The notes beneath the pieces were generated by a model. It worked only from the letters and a program-made list of their open reading frames with translations. It was not told the origin of the DNA and did no database searches. Made by a program: the position numbers and the translations under genes. Shown in pieces: positions 19,447-26,485 of a stretch of DNA of 33,542 bases. Each line of letters opens with the position of its first letter. Positions within the stretch are counted from its first letter, which is position 1. Source of the DNA: CAYUTA01 sp964447605 (GTDB lineage: Bacteria; Bacillota; Clostridia; Christensenellales; CAG-138); NCBI GenBank assembly GCA_964447605.1, contig CAYUTA010000028.1, positions 1 through 33,542 on the forward strand. The letters run 5' to 3'.

Positions 19447-19460
19447 AAACATGCATGTTT
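19447..19460. promoter_or_regulatory. 14-bp perfect palindrome upstream of the SSB-like gene
   Basis: AAACATGCATGTTT lies 65 bases before the ATG of the tandem-OB gene and between the divergent htpG promoter and that gene. It is reminiscent of, but does not match, the Gram-positive SOS box, whose half-sites are spaced by four bases (GAAC-N4-GTTC). Possible operator. Confidence 0.3.
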
Positions 19461-19524
19461 CCAATATTGCACGCATATATCTAAACAGTACCCGCACGGG
19501 AACATTACTTAGGGGGGCGTACAA

Positions 19525-20124
19525 ATGGAGGAGCAGGCCAATCGGCTTTACCTTTCTGGAGAAATCAGCGATCTTCCGGTTTTTAGCCACGAATGCTGCG
19601 GAACCCGGTTTTATGTATTTCAGATGTCCGTACTTAGAAAAAGCGGCGTGGCCGACATCCTGCCCGTGCTGTGCGAGGAGAGCAGATTGCCGCCGATGCC
19701 GGCGGCGGGCGATCCCATCGTGGTAACGGGACAGCTGCGCGCTTACAGTCGCCACACCCTTACCGGCAGCCGGCTGCATATCCTTGCCTTTGCGAGGGCG
19801 CTCCATTTACAGGAAGCGCCGCATGATAACAGCGTATGCATCACGGGCCGCGTCGTCAAGCCGCCGGTCTACCGCAGCACGCCGCTGGGGCGCGAGATTG
19901 CCGACCTGCTGCTTGCGGTACAGCGCGGGTTCGGCAAGTCGGACTTTTTGCCCGTGATCGCGTGGGGCCGCAATGCGCGCATGGCGCAATACTGGCAGCC
20001 GGGCGACTGCGTGAGCGTGGAAGGACGGCTGCAAAGCCGCGTATATCTAAAGCGCCTTCCCGAGGGTGAGGAACGCAGCATGATGGCCTACGAGGTGTCC
20101 GCCGCGACCATTGCGCGGCTGTAG
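19525..20124 (+). CDS. Tandem OB-fold single-stranded DNA-binding protein paralogue
   Basis: 199 residues that read as two OB folds. Residues about 5-92 begin NRLYLSGEISDLPVF and contain FYVFQMSVLRKSG. Residues about 99-199 begin NSVCITGRVVKPPVYR, with FLPVIAWGRNARMAQYWQPGD and VSVEGRLQSR, the classic SSB core. Canonical SSB has one OB fold plus an acidic DDDIPF tail; here there are two folds and the end is ATIARL, so the tail that recruits repair partners is missing. It may bind ssDNA as a dimer instead of a tetramer. RBS is an AGGGGGG run. It is an isolated gene, not with rpsF/rpsR. Confidence 0.8.
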   Translation: MEEQANRLYLSGEISDLPVFSHECCGTRFYVFQMSVLRKSGVADILPVLCEESRLPPMPAAGDPIVVTGQLRAYSRHTLTGSRLHILAFARALHLQEAPHDNSVCITGRVVKPPVYRSTPLGREIADLLLAVQRGFGKSDFLPVIAWGRNARMAQYWQPGDCVSVEGRLQSRVYLKRLPEGEERSMMAYEVSAATIARL

Positions 20125-20483
20125 CCTTACGGCGGCCCGCAAAAGCCGGCCGCTGCGCTGAGGTTAAAATTTCGGGAAGCGCAAAGGCGCATGCCCTCGT
20201 TTCCGCGCGGTGCGGCGCAAAGGATGCGAGGAGAAACGGATTGATTCGTCAAGCCCATATCATATGCGTGCCCGGTACCGGAGGCGTGCGGCAGGGGGAA
20301 ACCGTTGCGGCAAGCCTCCTGCTTATGCTATCCTTGACGCGTCTTAATGTATCATGCTACGCTTAATAAATAATGAAAGCATGGTTCATATCACATTGGG
20401 GCAACGTCTATGACGAAAGATGGAATCGTTCCGTGTAAAAAATAACCGCGTGGACCGCGGCGATTATCTTTGGGGGCAATCCT
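20125..20483 (+). other. 359-base gap, possible small ORF and promoter
   Basis: No clear gene. A possible promoter is TTGACG (20334-20339), 18 bases, TACGCT (20358-20363) with a TG one base before the -10. A hairpin CCGCG/CGCGG around 20449-20463 is preceded by A-rich sequence, so it would act as a terminator only for minus-strand transcripts, and no minus-strand gene is here. Confidence 0.4.
20241..20366 (+). CDS. Possible 41-residue small ORF with TTG start
   Basis: TTG at 20241 follows GAGGAG by 7 bases, then 41 codons to TAA. The middle is hydrophobic (TVAASLLLMLSL), so it could be a small membrane peptide. No homologue recognised, the start is non-ATG, and it overlaps the possible promoter at 20334, so it may be chance. 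Confidence 0.15.
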   Translation: MIRQAHIICVPGTGGVRQGETVAASLLLMLSLTRLNVSCYA

Positions 20484-21171
20484 TTGAAAAAGGCAAAAGC
20501 GCTTACGTTATCCCCGCTTGTCTTAGCATCATGGTGGATGATTATTTACGCGTCTATGCACATAGGCGCAGCAATCAATTTTGGCGTTAATGGTGTTGGC
20601 GGGCAGGGAAACTGGTTTCAGTTCTTTTACTATATGACGGCGCTGGCTATAACCCTGCTGGGGTATCTTTTGATCGTCCCCCTGTTTGTTAAAGACAAAA
20701 TAGGATATTATAAGCTATTCAGGTTCAATTTCAGCAAAAGAGTTTGTATATATATCGTTTTATTGGCGCTGGGTGTAATAACCGGACAACTGATTTGGGG
20801 GAATGTATATGGTCGTTCTTCCCTTTCATACTGTAACGGCAATACAGCCTCCGATTGTAGAGGAACTGCTGTTTAGGGGCCTGGTTTTTTCTTTGCTCCT
20901 CATGGCATTCTCCGATACATGGGCAATGATTATAAGCAGCCTGCTGTTTGGCATATTGCATATTATGCTCTCCCCCATAAATGCGATTGTTTCAGCGTTG
21001 ATTGGCGTGATGTATTGTCTTGTTGTGAAGCGGACAGGAAGCACCGTCCCAGCCATGGCGTTACACTATATTCAATCGACCAGCCTCTATTGGTTTGGTA
21101 TCGGCATAGCGCTTGTGGGAATATACGAACTGTTTTCTTTGCTTACGCCAAAACGAAAGCGTGGGACATGA
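20484..21171 (+). pseudogene. CPBP intramembrane metalloprotease gene broken by a frameshift
   Basis: Two overlapping frames together give one CPBP (CAAX protease/bacteriocin-processing, PF02517) protein of about 225 residues. The first part starts at TTG 20484 and gives membrane helices up to GQLIWGNVY. The second part, in another frame from about 20803, has the catalytic PPIVEELLFRG (EExxR) and FGILH with the second-site His, then PAMALHYIQ. The shift must lie near the G5 run at 20798-20802. The frame before it continues into unrelated sequence and stops at 20876. Either the gene is inactive in this strain, the assembly has a one-base error at the homopolymer, or it undergoes slippage. Family proteins often give bacteriocin self-immunity. 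Confidence 0.8.
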
Positions 21172-21557
21172 GCATTGCACGATCAACACCGTTTAATTGC
21201 CGTTGCGCGGGAGGCAAGCCAATCTCCTGCACTGGCGGGGGCGGTGCGGGCCGAGTGAATTTTATAGTCTGCAATTCATCGGCTATCGTTTCCTTCGGTG
21301 GCATGCGGCTTTGGCGGGCCGCGCCGCACCAGACTCAAAATGCTCTGATTCATGCGCCGACAACGCTGAAACGGGCGATTATGGCCGTTTCAGGCATGCG
21401 TCCCCTCGGATATCAGGGGTAGGGCTGCGACACAAAACAATTCCGGTTTACGTAAGCGTCCTTGTTTAGAGGGGCGCAGATGGCCGCACCGTTTTTTTGC
21501 AGCAACCTTTTTTAGCGGGGCGGCATGAGATAACCGCGTTCCGTTCATGCTAACCGT
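21172..21557 (+). other. 386-base gap rich in potential RNA structure, no gene
   Basis: No reading frame with an RBS or family motif was found. Most of it is covered by the structured-RNA candidate at 21242-21498. A second T6 run is at 21508-21513. No promoter for a separate transcript was recognised between 21172 and 21242. Confidence 0.4.
21242..21498 (+). ncRNA. Candidate structured RNA ending in a U7 tract
   Basis: Helices visible by eye: P1 CGGTGCGG (21242-21249) with CCGCACCG (21484-21491). P2 GCCGAGTGAATT (21250-21261) with AATTCATCGGC (21273-21283), one bulged G. P3 GGTG and GCGGC (21297-21309) with GCCGC and CACC (21318-21330). P4 CTGAAACGG/CCGTTTCAG (21366-21393), 9 bp perfect. P5 CCCCT/AGGGG (21402-21419). 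P6 CTGCG/CGCAG (21425-21479) with inner AAACAA/TTGTTT. All nest inside P1, and TTTTTTT follows at 21492-21498. A local 5-bp terminator stem at 21472-21490 competes with P1 and P6. It matches no known RNA I can name. In GC-rich DNA some stems will be chance. Confidence 0.25.
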
Positions 21558-21926
21558 ATGTTAAACGGATGGATGCTTTTTTTCATCGGGGGCGCGCTGT
21601 ATGTCGTGCTGGAGTATTTCTGGCGCGGCTGGTCGCATATTTCCATGTTTATCACCGGCGGCGTGGCGCTGGTGCTGCTTGAGGGCGTTGTTATGCGCTT
21701 TTCCACGTTGCCGCTGGTGCTGCTGTGCGCAATCTGTGCGCTGATTATCACGGCGCTGGAGTTCATTGCGGGCGCGGTGGTCAATGTGCGCCTGGGGCTC
21801 AGGGTATGGGATTATTCGCACCTGCCCTGCAATCTTTACGGCCAGATCTGCCTGCGGTACTCGCTGCTGTGGTTTGGGCTGAGCGTGCCCGCCGTCACAG
21901 TCCTGCAACTTGTGAACACAATATGA
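21558..21926 (+). CDS. PF06541-type membrane protein (ABC_trans_CmpB)
   Basis: 122 residues with about four membrane helices. The C-terminal AGAVVNVRLGLRVWDYSHLPCNLYGQICLRYSLLWF is the hallmark of the PF06541 family, named a putative ABC transporter type IV though the function is not proven. No RBS precedes either candidate ATG (21558 or 21573), so translation may be weak or depend on the structured upstream region. The gene stands just before the ruvC promoter. Confidence 0.75.
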   Translation: MLNGWMLFFIGGALYVVLEYFWRGWSHISMFITGGVALVLLEGVVMRFSTLPLVLLCAICALIITALEFIAGAVVNVRLGLRVWDYSHLPCNLYGQICLRYSLLWFGLSVPAVTVLQLVNTI

Positions 21927-21953
21927 AACAATGCGCCATTTCGATACGATTCG

Positions 21954-21982
21954 TTTACAGCTTCTCCCAATCGTGTTAAAAT
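21954..21982 (+). promoter_or_regulatory. Sigma-A promoter of ruvCAB
   Basis: TTTACA (21954-21959), 17 bases, TAAAAT (21977-21982), 32 bases before the ruvC ATG. Five of six bases match in each hexamer. No LexA box was recognised around it. Confidence 0.7.
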
Positions 21983-22014
21983 AAGCTGAATTTATATAGG
22001 CAGGATGCGGGTTT

Positions 22015-22512
22015 ATGCGGATTTTGGGGATCGATCCCGGGTATGCGTTGCTTGGCTACGGCGTAATCGACGCTACGGGGCCAAAGCTGGCGCCCGTCGA
22101 TTTCGGTGTGATTGAAACGAAGCCCAACGAACCGTTTCCGCAGCGCCTTGTACGGCTGTACGACGGCGTAAACGAGTTGTTGCGCGCCTACCGGCCGGAT
22201 GCGGCGGCGTTTGAGGAATTGTTCTTCTACCGCAATACGACTACGGCGCTTTCCGTAGGCGCGGGGCGCGGCGTAGCCATCCTTGCCGTGCAGCAGACGG
22301 GCATCCCGCTGTATGAGTACACACCCATGCAGATCAAGCTTGCGGTTACGGGCAACGGACATGCGGACAAAACCGCCGTACAGACGATGGTGCGCATGCT
22401 GCTGAACCTGAAAAGCATGCCCCGGCCGGACGACGCGGCCGACGCGCTGGCGGCTGCCATCTGCCATGGCAGCACAATCGGGCCGGCTTCAAACGAATTT
22501 CTGATTCGATAA
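22015..22512 (+). CDS. ruvC: Holliday junction endonuclease RuvC
   Basis: 165 residues, normal length. RILGIDPGYALLGYGV gives catalytic Asp7; FEELFFYRNTTTALSVG gives the second acidic residue at Glu67; and RPDDAADALAAAICH has the C-terminal Asp pair (about 140 and 143). It cuts four-way junctions symmetrically in the resolvasome with RuvAB. First of three genes in the natural order ruvC-ruvA-ruvB. RBS is AGGA about 10 bases before the ATG. Confidence 0.97.
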   Translation: MRILGIDPGYALLGYGVIDATGPKLAPVDFGVIETKPNEPFPQRLVRLYDGVNELLRAYRPDAAAFEELFFYRNTTTALSVGAGRGVAILAVQQTGIPLYEYTPMQIKLAVTGNGHADKTAVQTMVRMLLNLKSMPRPDDAADALAAAICHGSTIGPASNEFLIR

Positions 22513-22527
22513 ACGGAGGAAACATCT

Positions 22528-23103
22528 GTGTATGCATATATTCATGGCACGGTGGAGGAGATCGGCGCGGACCGCGCCGTGCTCGAAACCGGCGGCGTGG
22601 GTTACGAGCTTGCGTGCAGCGCAACGACCATCCGGCGGCTGATTGCGGGGGAGCGGACGCGGCTGTATACGCACCTGCACCTGGCCGAGGGCGTGATGGC
22701 GCTGTACGGCTTCTACGACACCGGGGAGCGCGAGATGTTCCGGCGGCTTCTTTCCGTTACGCGCGTTGGGCCAAAGCTGGCGCTGAGCGTGCTGAGCGTA
22801 CTGACCGCTTCCGACGTTGCGGCGGCGGTGGTGACGGAGAATGCCGCGGCGTTCGACCGTGTCCCGGGCATGGGGCGCAAAACCGCGCAGCGCGTGCTGC
22901 TGGAGCTTAAAGAGCGCGTTGGAACGGGCCAGATGGCCGGCGGCCTGCCGGGCGACGCCCCGGATATCCGCGCGGAGGCGGTGGCGGCGCTCGTTTCGCT
23001 CGGTTACGACGGGCTTGCGGCGGGCAAGGCCGTATCCGCGGTGGAGCACGCCACAAGCGTGGAGGCGTTGCTGACCGCCGCGCTGAAAAAACTTGTAAAA
23101 TAA
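22528..23103 (+). CDS. ruvA: Holliday junction helicase subunit RuvA
   Basis: 191 residues starting at GTG, with CGGAGGA 7 bases before it. The start is fixed by the conserved MYAYIHGTVEEI. The N-terminal OB fold (1-62) is followed by two helix-hairpin-helix motifs (RVGPKLALSVLSVL and VPGMGRKTAQRVLLELKERV), a variable linker, and the domain III helices (VAALVSLGYDGLAAGKAVSAV) that contact RuvB. Sixteen bases after the ruvC stop. Confidence 0.97.
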   Translation: MYAYIHGTVEEIGADRAVLETGGVGYELACSATTIRRLIAGERTRLYTHLHLAEGVMALYGFYDTGEREMFRRLLSVTRVGPKLALSVLSVLTASDVAAAVVTENAAAFDRVPGMGRKTAQRVLLELKERVGTGQMAGGLPGDAPDIRAEAVAALVSLGYDGLAAGKAVSAVEHATSVEALLTAALKKLVK

Positions 23104-23112
23104 GAGGACGAT

Positions 23113-24135
23113 ATGGAAGAACGCCTGCTCACCTCGTCAATGCGCGAGGAGGACGCAAAATCGGAATATAGCCTGCGGCCGCATAAGCTGGACGAATACA
23201 TTGGCCAGCATGGGGTCAAGGAGCATATGCACATTTATATCGAGGCGGCAAAGAGCCGCTGCGAACCGCTCGACCACGCGCTGCTGTACGGCCCGCCGGG
23301 TCTGGGCAAGACTACGCTGGCAGGGATCATAGCAAATGAAATGGACGTTTCGCTGCGCGTAACGAGCGGTCCGGCCATCACGCATGCCGGCGATCTGGCG
23401 GCGCTTTTGACCAACCTCGCGCCCGGCGACGTGCTGTTTATCGACGAGATTCACCGTCTCAACGCAACCGTTGAGGAGGTGCTTTACCCGGCGATGGAGG
23501 ATTTTGCGCTCGATATCATCATTGGAAAAGGCCCGAGCGCACGCAGCATCCGTCTCGATCTGCCGCGGTTTACGCTGGTGGGCGCAACCACGCGCATGGG
23601 GCTTTTAACCTCGCCGCTGCGTGACCGCTTCGGCATCAAGGAGCAGCTCGAAATGTACGATCCGGAGTCGCTGTGCGAGATTGTTACGCGCAGCGCGAAT
23701 ATCCTTGGAATCGACGTCAGCGGCGAGGGCGCGATGGAGATTGCCTCGCGTTCGCGCGGAACGCCGCGCATCGCCAACCGCCTGCTGCGCAGGGTGCGCG
23801 ATTTTGCGCAGGTGCGTGCCGGCGGTATAATCGATCTTGCGGCCGCGCAGGACGGGCTTGCCATGCTTGGGATCGATGAAATGGGGCTCGACACGGTCGA
23901 CCGCCGGATGCTCGAGGCCATGATCGCCAAGTTTGGCGGCAGGCCGGTGGGGCTGGACACCATCGCCGCGGCAACGGGCGAGGATGCGACAACCATCGAG
24001 GACGTATACGAGCCCTACCTGCTGCAGCTCGGCTTTATCGCGCGCACGCCGCGCGGGCGGATTGTGCTGCCAAACGGCTATGCGCACATGGGATACCGGC
24101 CGGATTCGCATCAGTTGCGGCTGAGCGTGGAATAA
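23113..24135 (+). CDS. ruvB: Holliday junction branch migration ATPase RuvB
   Basis: 340 residues. AAA+ ATPase with Walker A GPPGLGKT (60-67), Walker B LFIDEIHR (Asp111-Glu112), sensor GATTRMG, followed by the lid and the C-terminal winged helix (VYEPYLLQLGFIARTPRGR). It forms hexameric rings that pull DNA through the RuvA-bound junction. It starts 9 bases after ruvA with GAGG as RBS. Last clear member of the ruv operon. Confidence 0.97.
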   Translation: MEERLLTSSMREEDAKSEYSLRPHKLDEYIGQHGVKEHMHIYIEAAKSRCEPLDHALLYGPPGLGKTTLAGIIANEMDVSLRVTSGPAITHAGDLAALLTNLAPGDVLFIDEIHRLNATVEEVLYPAMEDFALDIIIGKGPSARSIRLDLPRFTLVGATTRMGLLTSPLRDRFGIKEQLEMYDPESLCEIVTRSANILGIDVSGEGAMEIASRSRGTPRIANRLLRRVRDFAQVRAGGIIDLAAAQDGLAMLGIDEMGLDTVDRRMLEAMIAKFGGRPVGLDTIAAATGEDATTIEDVYEPYLLQLGFIARTPRGRIVLPNGYAHMGYRPDSHQLRLSVE

Positions 24136-24217
24136 CATTGACAGAAGATCAACTGCTGCCGGGACGGATTGCCGGCAACGCGCGGCGGGCGAGGCCGCTG
24201 CAAATGAATGGAGGAAG

Positions 24218-25090
24218 ATGGTTAACATGAGAAAAAAAGAAATGGCGAATCTGCTGGAAGAGCGCGCGGAGCGCATACTGGTCATGACACAGCGCATGGA
24301 AAACCAGAATCAGATCATCGACAACTACCGCGCGCGCGAGCAAGCCATTGTGGATTCGCTTGCCAGTTCACAGGCGGAGGCCCGCGCGCGCATCGAAGCG
24401 GCACAGGCCAAGGCGGACGCGCTGACGCAAAGCGCGCAGGAGCAGGCAAAGCATGCAATCGCCGCCGCGGAGGCACAGGCGCAGTCAACGCTTGCCGAGG
24501 CGCGCGCGCAGGCAGAGGAGCTTCTGGCCTCCGCCAGGGCACAGAGCGGGCTGCTTGTGGAGCAGGCGCGCGCGTCGACGGTGGAAAGCGAACAGAAAGC
24601 GGCGCGCTACAATGCGCTTGTGACGCAGACCGCAGCCCAGATGCGCGAAGGGATGGAGCAGTTTGCTTCATTTATCAGCGGCGGAACCGTCGATCTTTCC
24701 AAATCTGCGGCGCCGCAGGTCGCGCAGGAGGAGCTGCCGGATGCGCAGGGGGATCCCGCGCGGCTGATGCAAAACATCTACACGCTGCAAAACCGCGATA
24801 TTCCCGGGAGCGTTCAACAGCAGACGTTCCCTGTGCCCAAGCCGGAGGCGGAAGAAGCGCAGAACGGTAAGCAACCGGAGATGCGGCAGGATGAGGAGGT
24901 TGCGGACCTTGCTCCGCGCCCCGAGGCGGAATGGTGGCCTGAAAACGAGGCGGAACCTGCGGAGGAATGGCGGCCAGAACCCGAACCGGAGCTGGAAATT
25001 CCAACGGTGTCCGAACTGATGCCGGACGAGCCGGACGACGAGCTTTCGCTGGACGCGCTGCTTGATGAAATCATCAAGGCCGGGGAGTGA
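24218..25090 (+). CDS. Uncharacterised Ala/Glu/Gln-rich coiled-coil protein
   Basis: 290 residues with no family I recognise. Residues about 8-155 are one long predicted coiled coil, with many repeats of Ala, Gln and Glu (AEARARIEAAQAKADALTQSAQ and similar), like DivIVA- or ATP-synthase-b-type stalks. Residues about 170-280 are acidic, Pro- and Trp-containing and probably disordered, ending in a short helical DDELSLDALLDEIIKAGE. No signal peptide or membrane helix. Two starts are possible: ATG 24218 lies 3 bases after GGAGGAAG's core, and ATG 24227 lies 12 bases after, so neither is ideal. A cell-division or envelope scaffold is possible but not shown. Confidence 0.7.
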   Translation: MVNMRKKEMANLLEERAERILVMTQRMENQNQIIDNYRAREQAIVDSLASSQAEARARIEAAQAKADALTQSAQEQAKHAIAAAEAQAQSTLAEARAQAEELLASARAQSGLLVEQARASTVESEQKAARYNALVTQTAAQMREGMEQFASFISGGTVDLSKSAAPQVAQEELPDAQGDPARLMQNIYTLQNRDIPGSVQQQTFPVPKPEAEEAQNGKQPEMRQDEEVADLAPRPEAEWWPENEAEPAEEWRPEPEPELEIPTVSELMPDEPDDELSLDALLDEIIKAGE

Positions 25091-25147
25091 CGGTGCGGCG
25101 CATTCCCCCATTGCGGGAACCAAACCGGCGAATGGAGGCGCAAGCGA

Positions 25148-25732
25148 ATGATAAAAATCAATAAAAAGCAACTGATCCTGATCTCCTCCCTGTTTGTGAT
25201 TACATTTGCGGTAACCGCCCTGCTGCGCGTGAAAACGGACATTACCTATCAGGTCGGGCAGGGCCGCGTCAACGCGGGCGTGTATGCTACGCTTGGCGAC
25301 GTATGCGTCTACGCGTCGGTGCTGATTCTCGGCTTTCCGTGGGGGGCGGCGGTCAGCGCGGTCGGCGCGGCGTTGGCCGATCTGGTGGTCGGCAGCAAGC
25401 TCTATATCATCGGCAGCCTGCTGGTCAAGACCGCGATGGCGTTTTTTGCCGCGAGCCTAGCCACGCAGTGCGATTCCTGGAAGAAATGCTTTGTCGTGGC
25501 CGGGATAACCGAGCTTGTCATGCTGGCGGGCTATTTTATCTATGACCTGGTGATCGTGCGGGAATTTCTTGTGGCGGGACAGGCGCTTCTTATCAACCTT
25601 GCGCAGGGCGTGGTGTGCGCCGGGCTCGGCGGGGTTGTGCTGCATTACGTTCCCATTGTACACCCCGAGCTGATGCCGGAGATCAGGCGCCCGGTCAAAC
25701 GGGAAGAGGACGACGAGGACGTATGGAACTGA
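25148..25732 (+). CDS. ECF-type transporter S component family protein
   Basis: 194 residues with five or six membrane helices. The N-terminal GRVNAGVYATLGDVCVYASVLILGFPWGAAVSAVGAALADLV layout matches ECF S components of PF07155, which bind a vitamin or similar small substrate and use a shared EcfAA'T module. No ECF ATPase or T subunit is nearby, so a general module elsewhere is likely. The C-terminal KREEDDEDVWN is acidic and unusual. The last 10 bases overlap the next gene. RBS GGAGG is 11 bases before the ATG. Confidence 0.78.
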   Translation: MIKINKKQLILISSLFVITFAVTALLRVKTDITYQVGQGRVNAGVYATLGDVCVYASVLILGFPWGAAVSAVGAALADLVVGSKLYIIGSLLVKTAMAFFAASLATQCDSWKKCFVVAGITELVMLAGYFIYDLVIVREFLVAGQALLINLAQGVVCAGLGGVVLHYVPIVHPELMPEIRRPVKREEDDEDVWN

Positions 25733-26481
25733 CGGTTTTGGGCCGGTACGGGCCGTATCCGCGGCCCGGCGGCGCGTGCCCGGGCTATGTGATACGCGAT
25801 GGGGACACGCGCATCCTGCTGGAGTGCGGGGCCGGGACGCTGTCGAGATTGCTGCAGGTCGCGCCGCTTAAACGCATCGACGCCATTGTGCTCAGCCATC
25901 TGCATTACGACCACTGCTCGGACCTTTCCGTGCTGCGCTATGCGCTCGAGCAACTGGCCGCGCGCGACGGCATCCGCCTGCCGGTGCCGGTGTATGCGCC
26001 GACCGCGCCGCAGGAGGCGCATCGCCTGCTGGAGCATCCCGTATTTGCGCCGCATGCGCTCAGGCAGGGCCGGCGCGTGCAGATCGGAAGCCTGGAACTG
26101 ACGTTTTCTGAAATGGCGCACCCTGTGCCTGCTTATGGCATGATGCTTGCGGGCGGGGACGGCAGCCGGTTGTTCTATACGGGGGATACGGGGTATTTTG
26201 ACGCGCTGCCGGGGCTGTGCCGCGGGGCGGATGCGCTGCTGGCCGACGCATGCTTTCTTGACGCGGACGATCAGGGCGGGACGCCGGCGCATATGACCGC
26301 GCGGCAGGTCGGCCGGCTTGCAAAACAGGCGGGAATCACGCGGATATTTTTAACGCATTTATGGGGCGGCGCGGACACGGAGACCGCGGTTGAAAAAGAG
26401 GTTGACATGCCCGGCGCGATTGTGGTACAAGAACAGGGGCATTATGTAGTTTTACCATATAATCATAAGGAAGAGGAGTAG
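25723..26481 (+). CDS. Metallo-beta-lactamase-fold hydrolase (YhfI-like)
   Basis: 252 residues from ATG 25723. A longer open frame from 25615 is rejected because its first 36 residues are basic shadow of the upstream gene, while MELTVLGRYGPYP is the normal family start. Metal ligands are His59, His61, Asp63 and His64 in SHLHYDH, the Asp in YTGDTGYF, and a final His in FLTHLWGG. This is the RNase Z-like group that includes B. subtilis YhfI; the substrate is unknown and could be a nucleic acid or cyclic nucleotide. It overlaps the S-component gene by 10 bases and is followed 4 bases later by pgk. Confidence 0.88.
   Translation: MELTVLGRYGPYPRPGGACPGYVIRDGDTRILLECGAGTLSRLLQVAPLKRIDAIVLSHLHYDHCSDLSVLRYALEQLAARDGIRLPVPVYAPTAPQEAHRLLEHPVFAPHALRQGRRVQIGSLELTFSEMAHPVPAYGMMLAGGDGSRLFYTGDTGYFDALPGLCRGADALLADACFLDADDQGGTPAHMTARQVGRLAKQAGITRIFLTHLWGGADTETAVEKEVDMPGAIVVQEQGHYVVLPYNHKEEE
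26402..26431 (+). promoter_or_regulatory. Possible internal promoter for pgk
   Basis: TTGACA (26402-26407), 18 bases, TACAAG (26426-26431), inside the 3' end of the hydrolase gene. The -35 is perfect and the -10 matches four of six bases. It would let pgk be expressed apart from the genes before it. Confidence 0.35.
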
Positions 26482-26485
26482 CATC

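Noticed and set aside
20449..20463. CCGCG/CGCGG hairpin with A-rich 5' side, terminator on the minus strand
   Set aside because: No minus-strand gene lies upstream of it to terminate.
26458..26463. TATAAT just upstream of pgk
   Set aside because: No -35 at a usable distance and no TG extension; the candidate at 26402-26431 is better placed.
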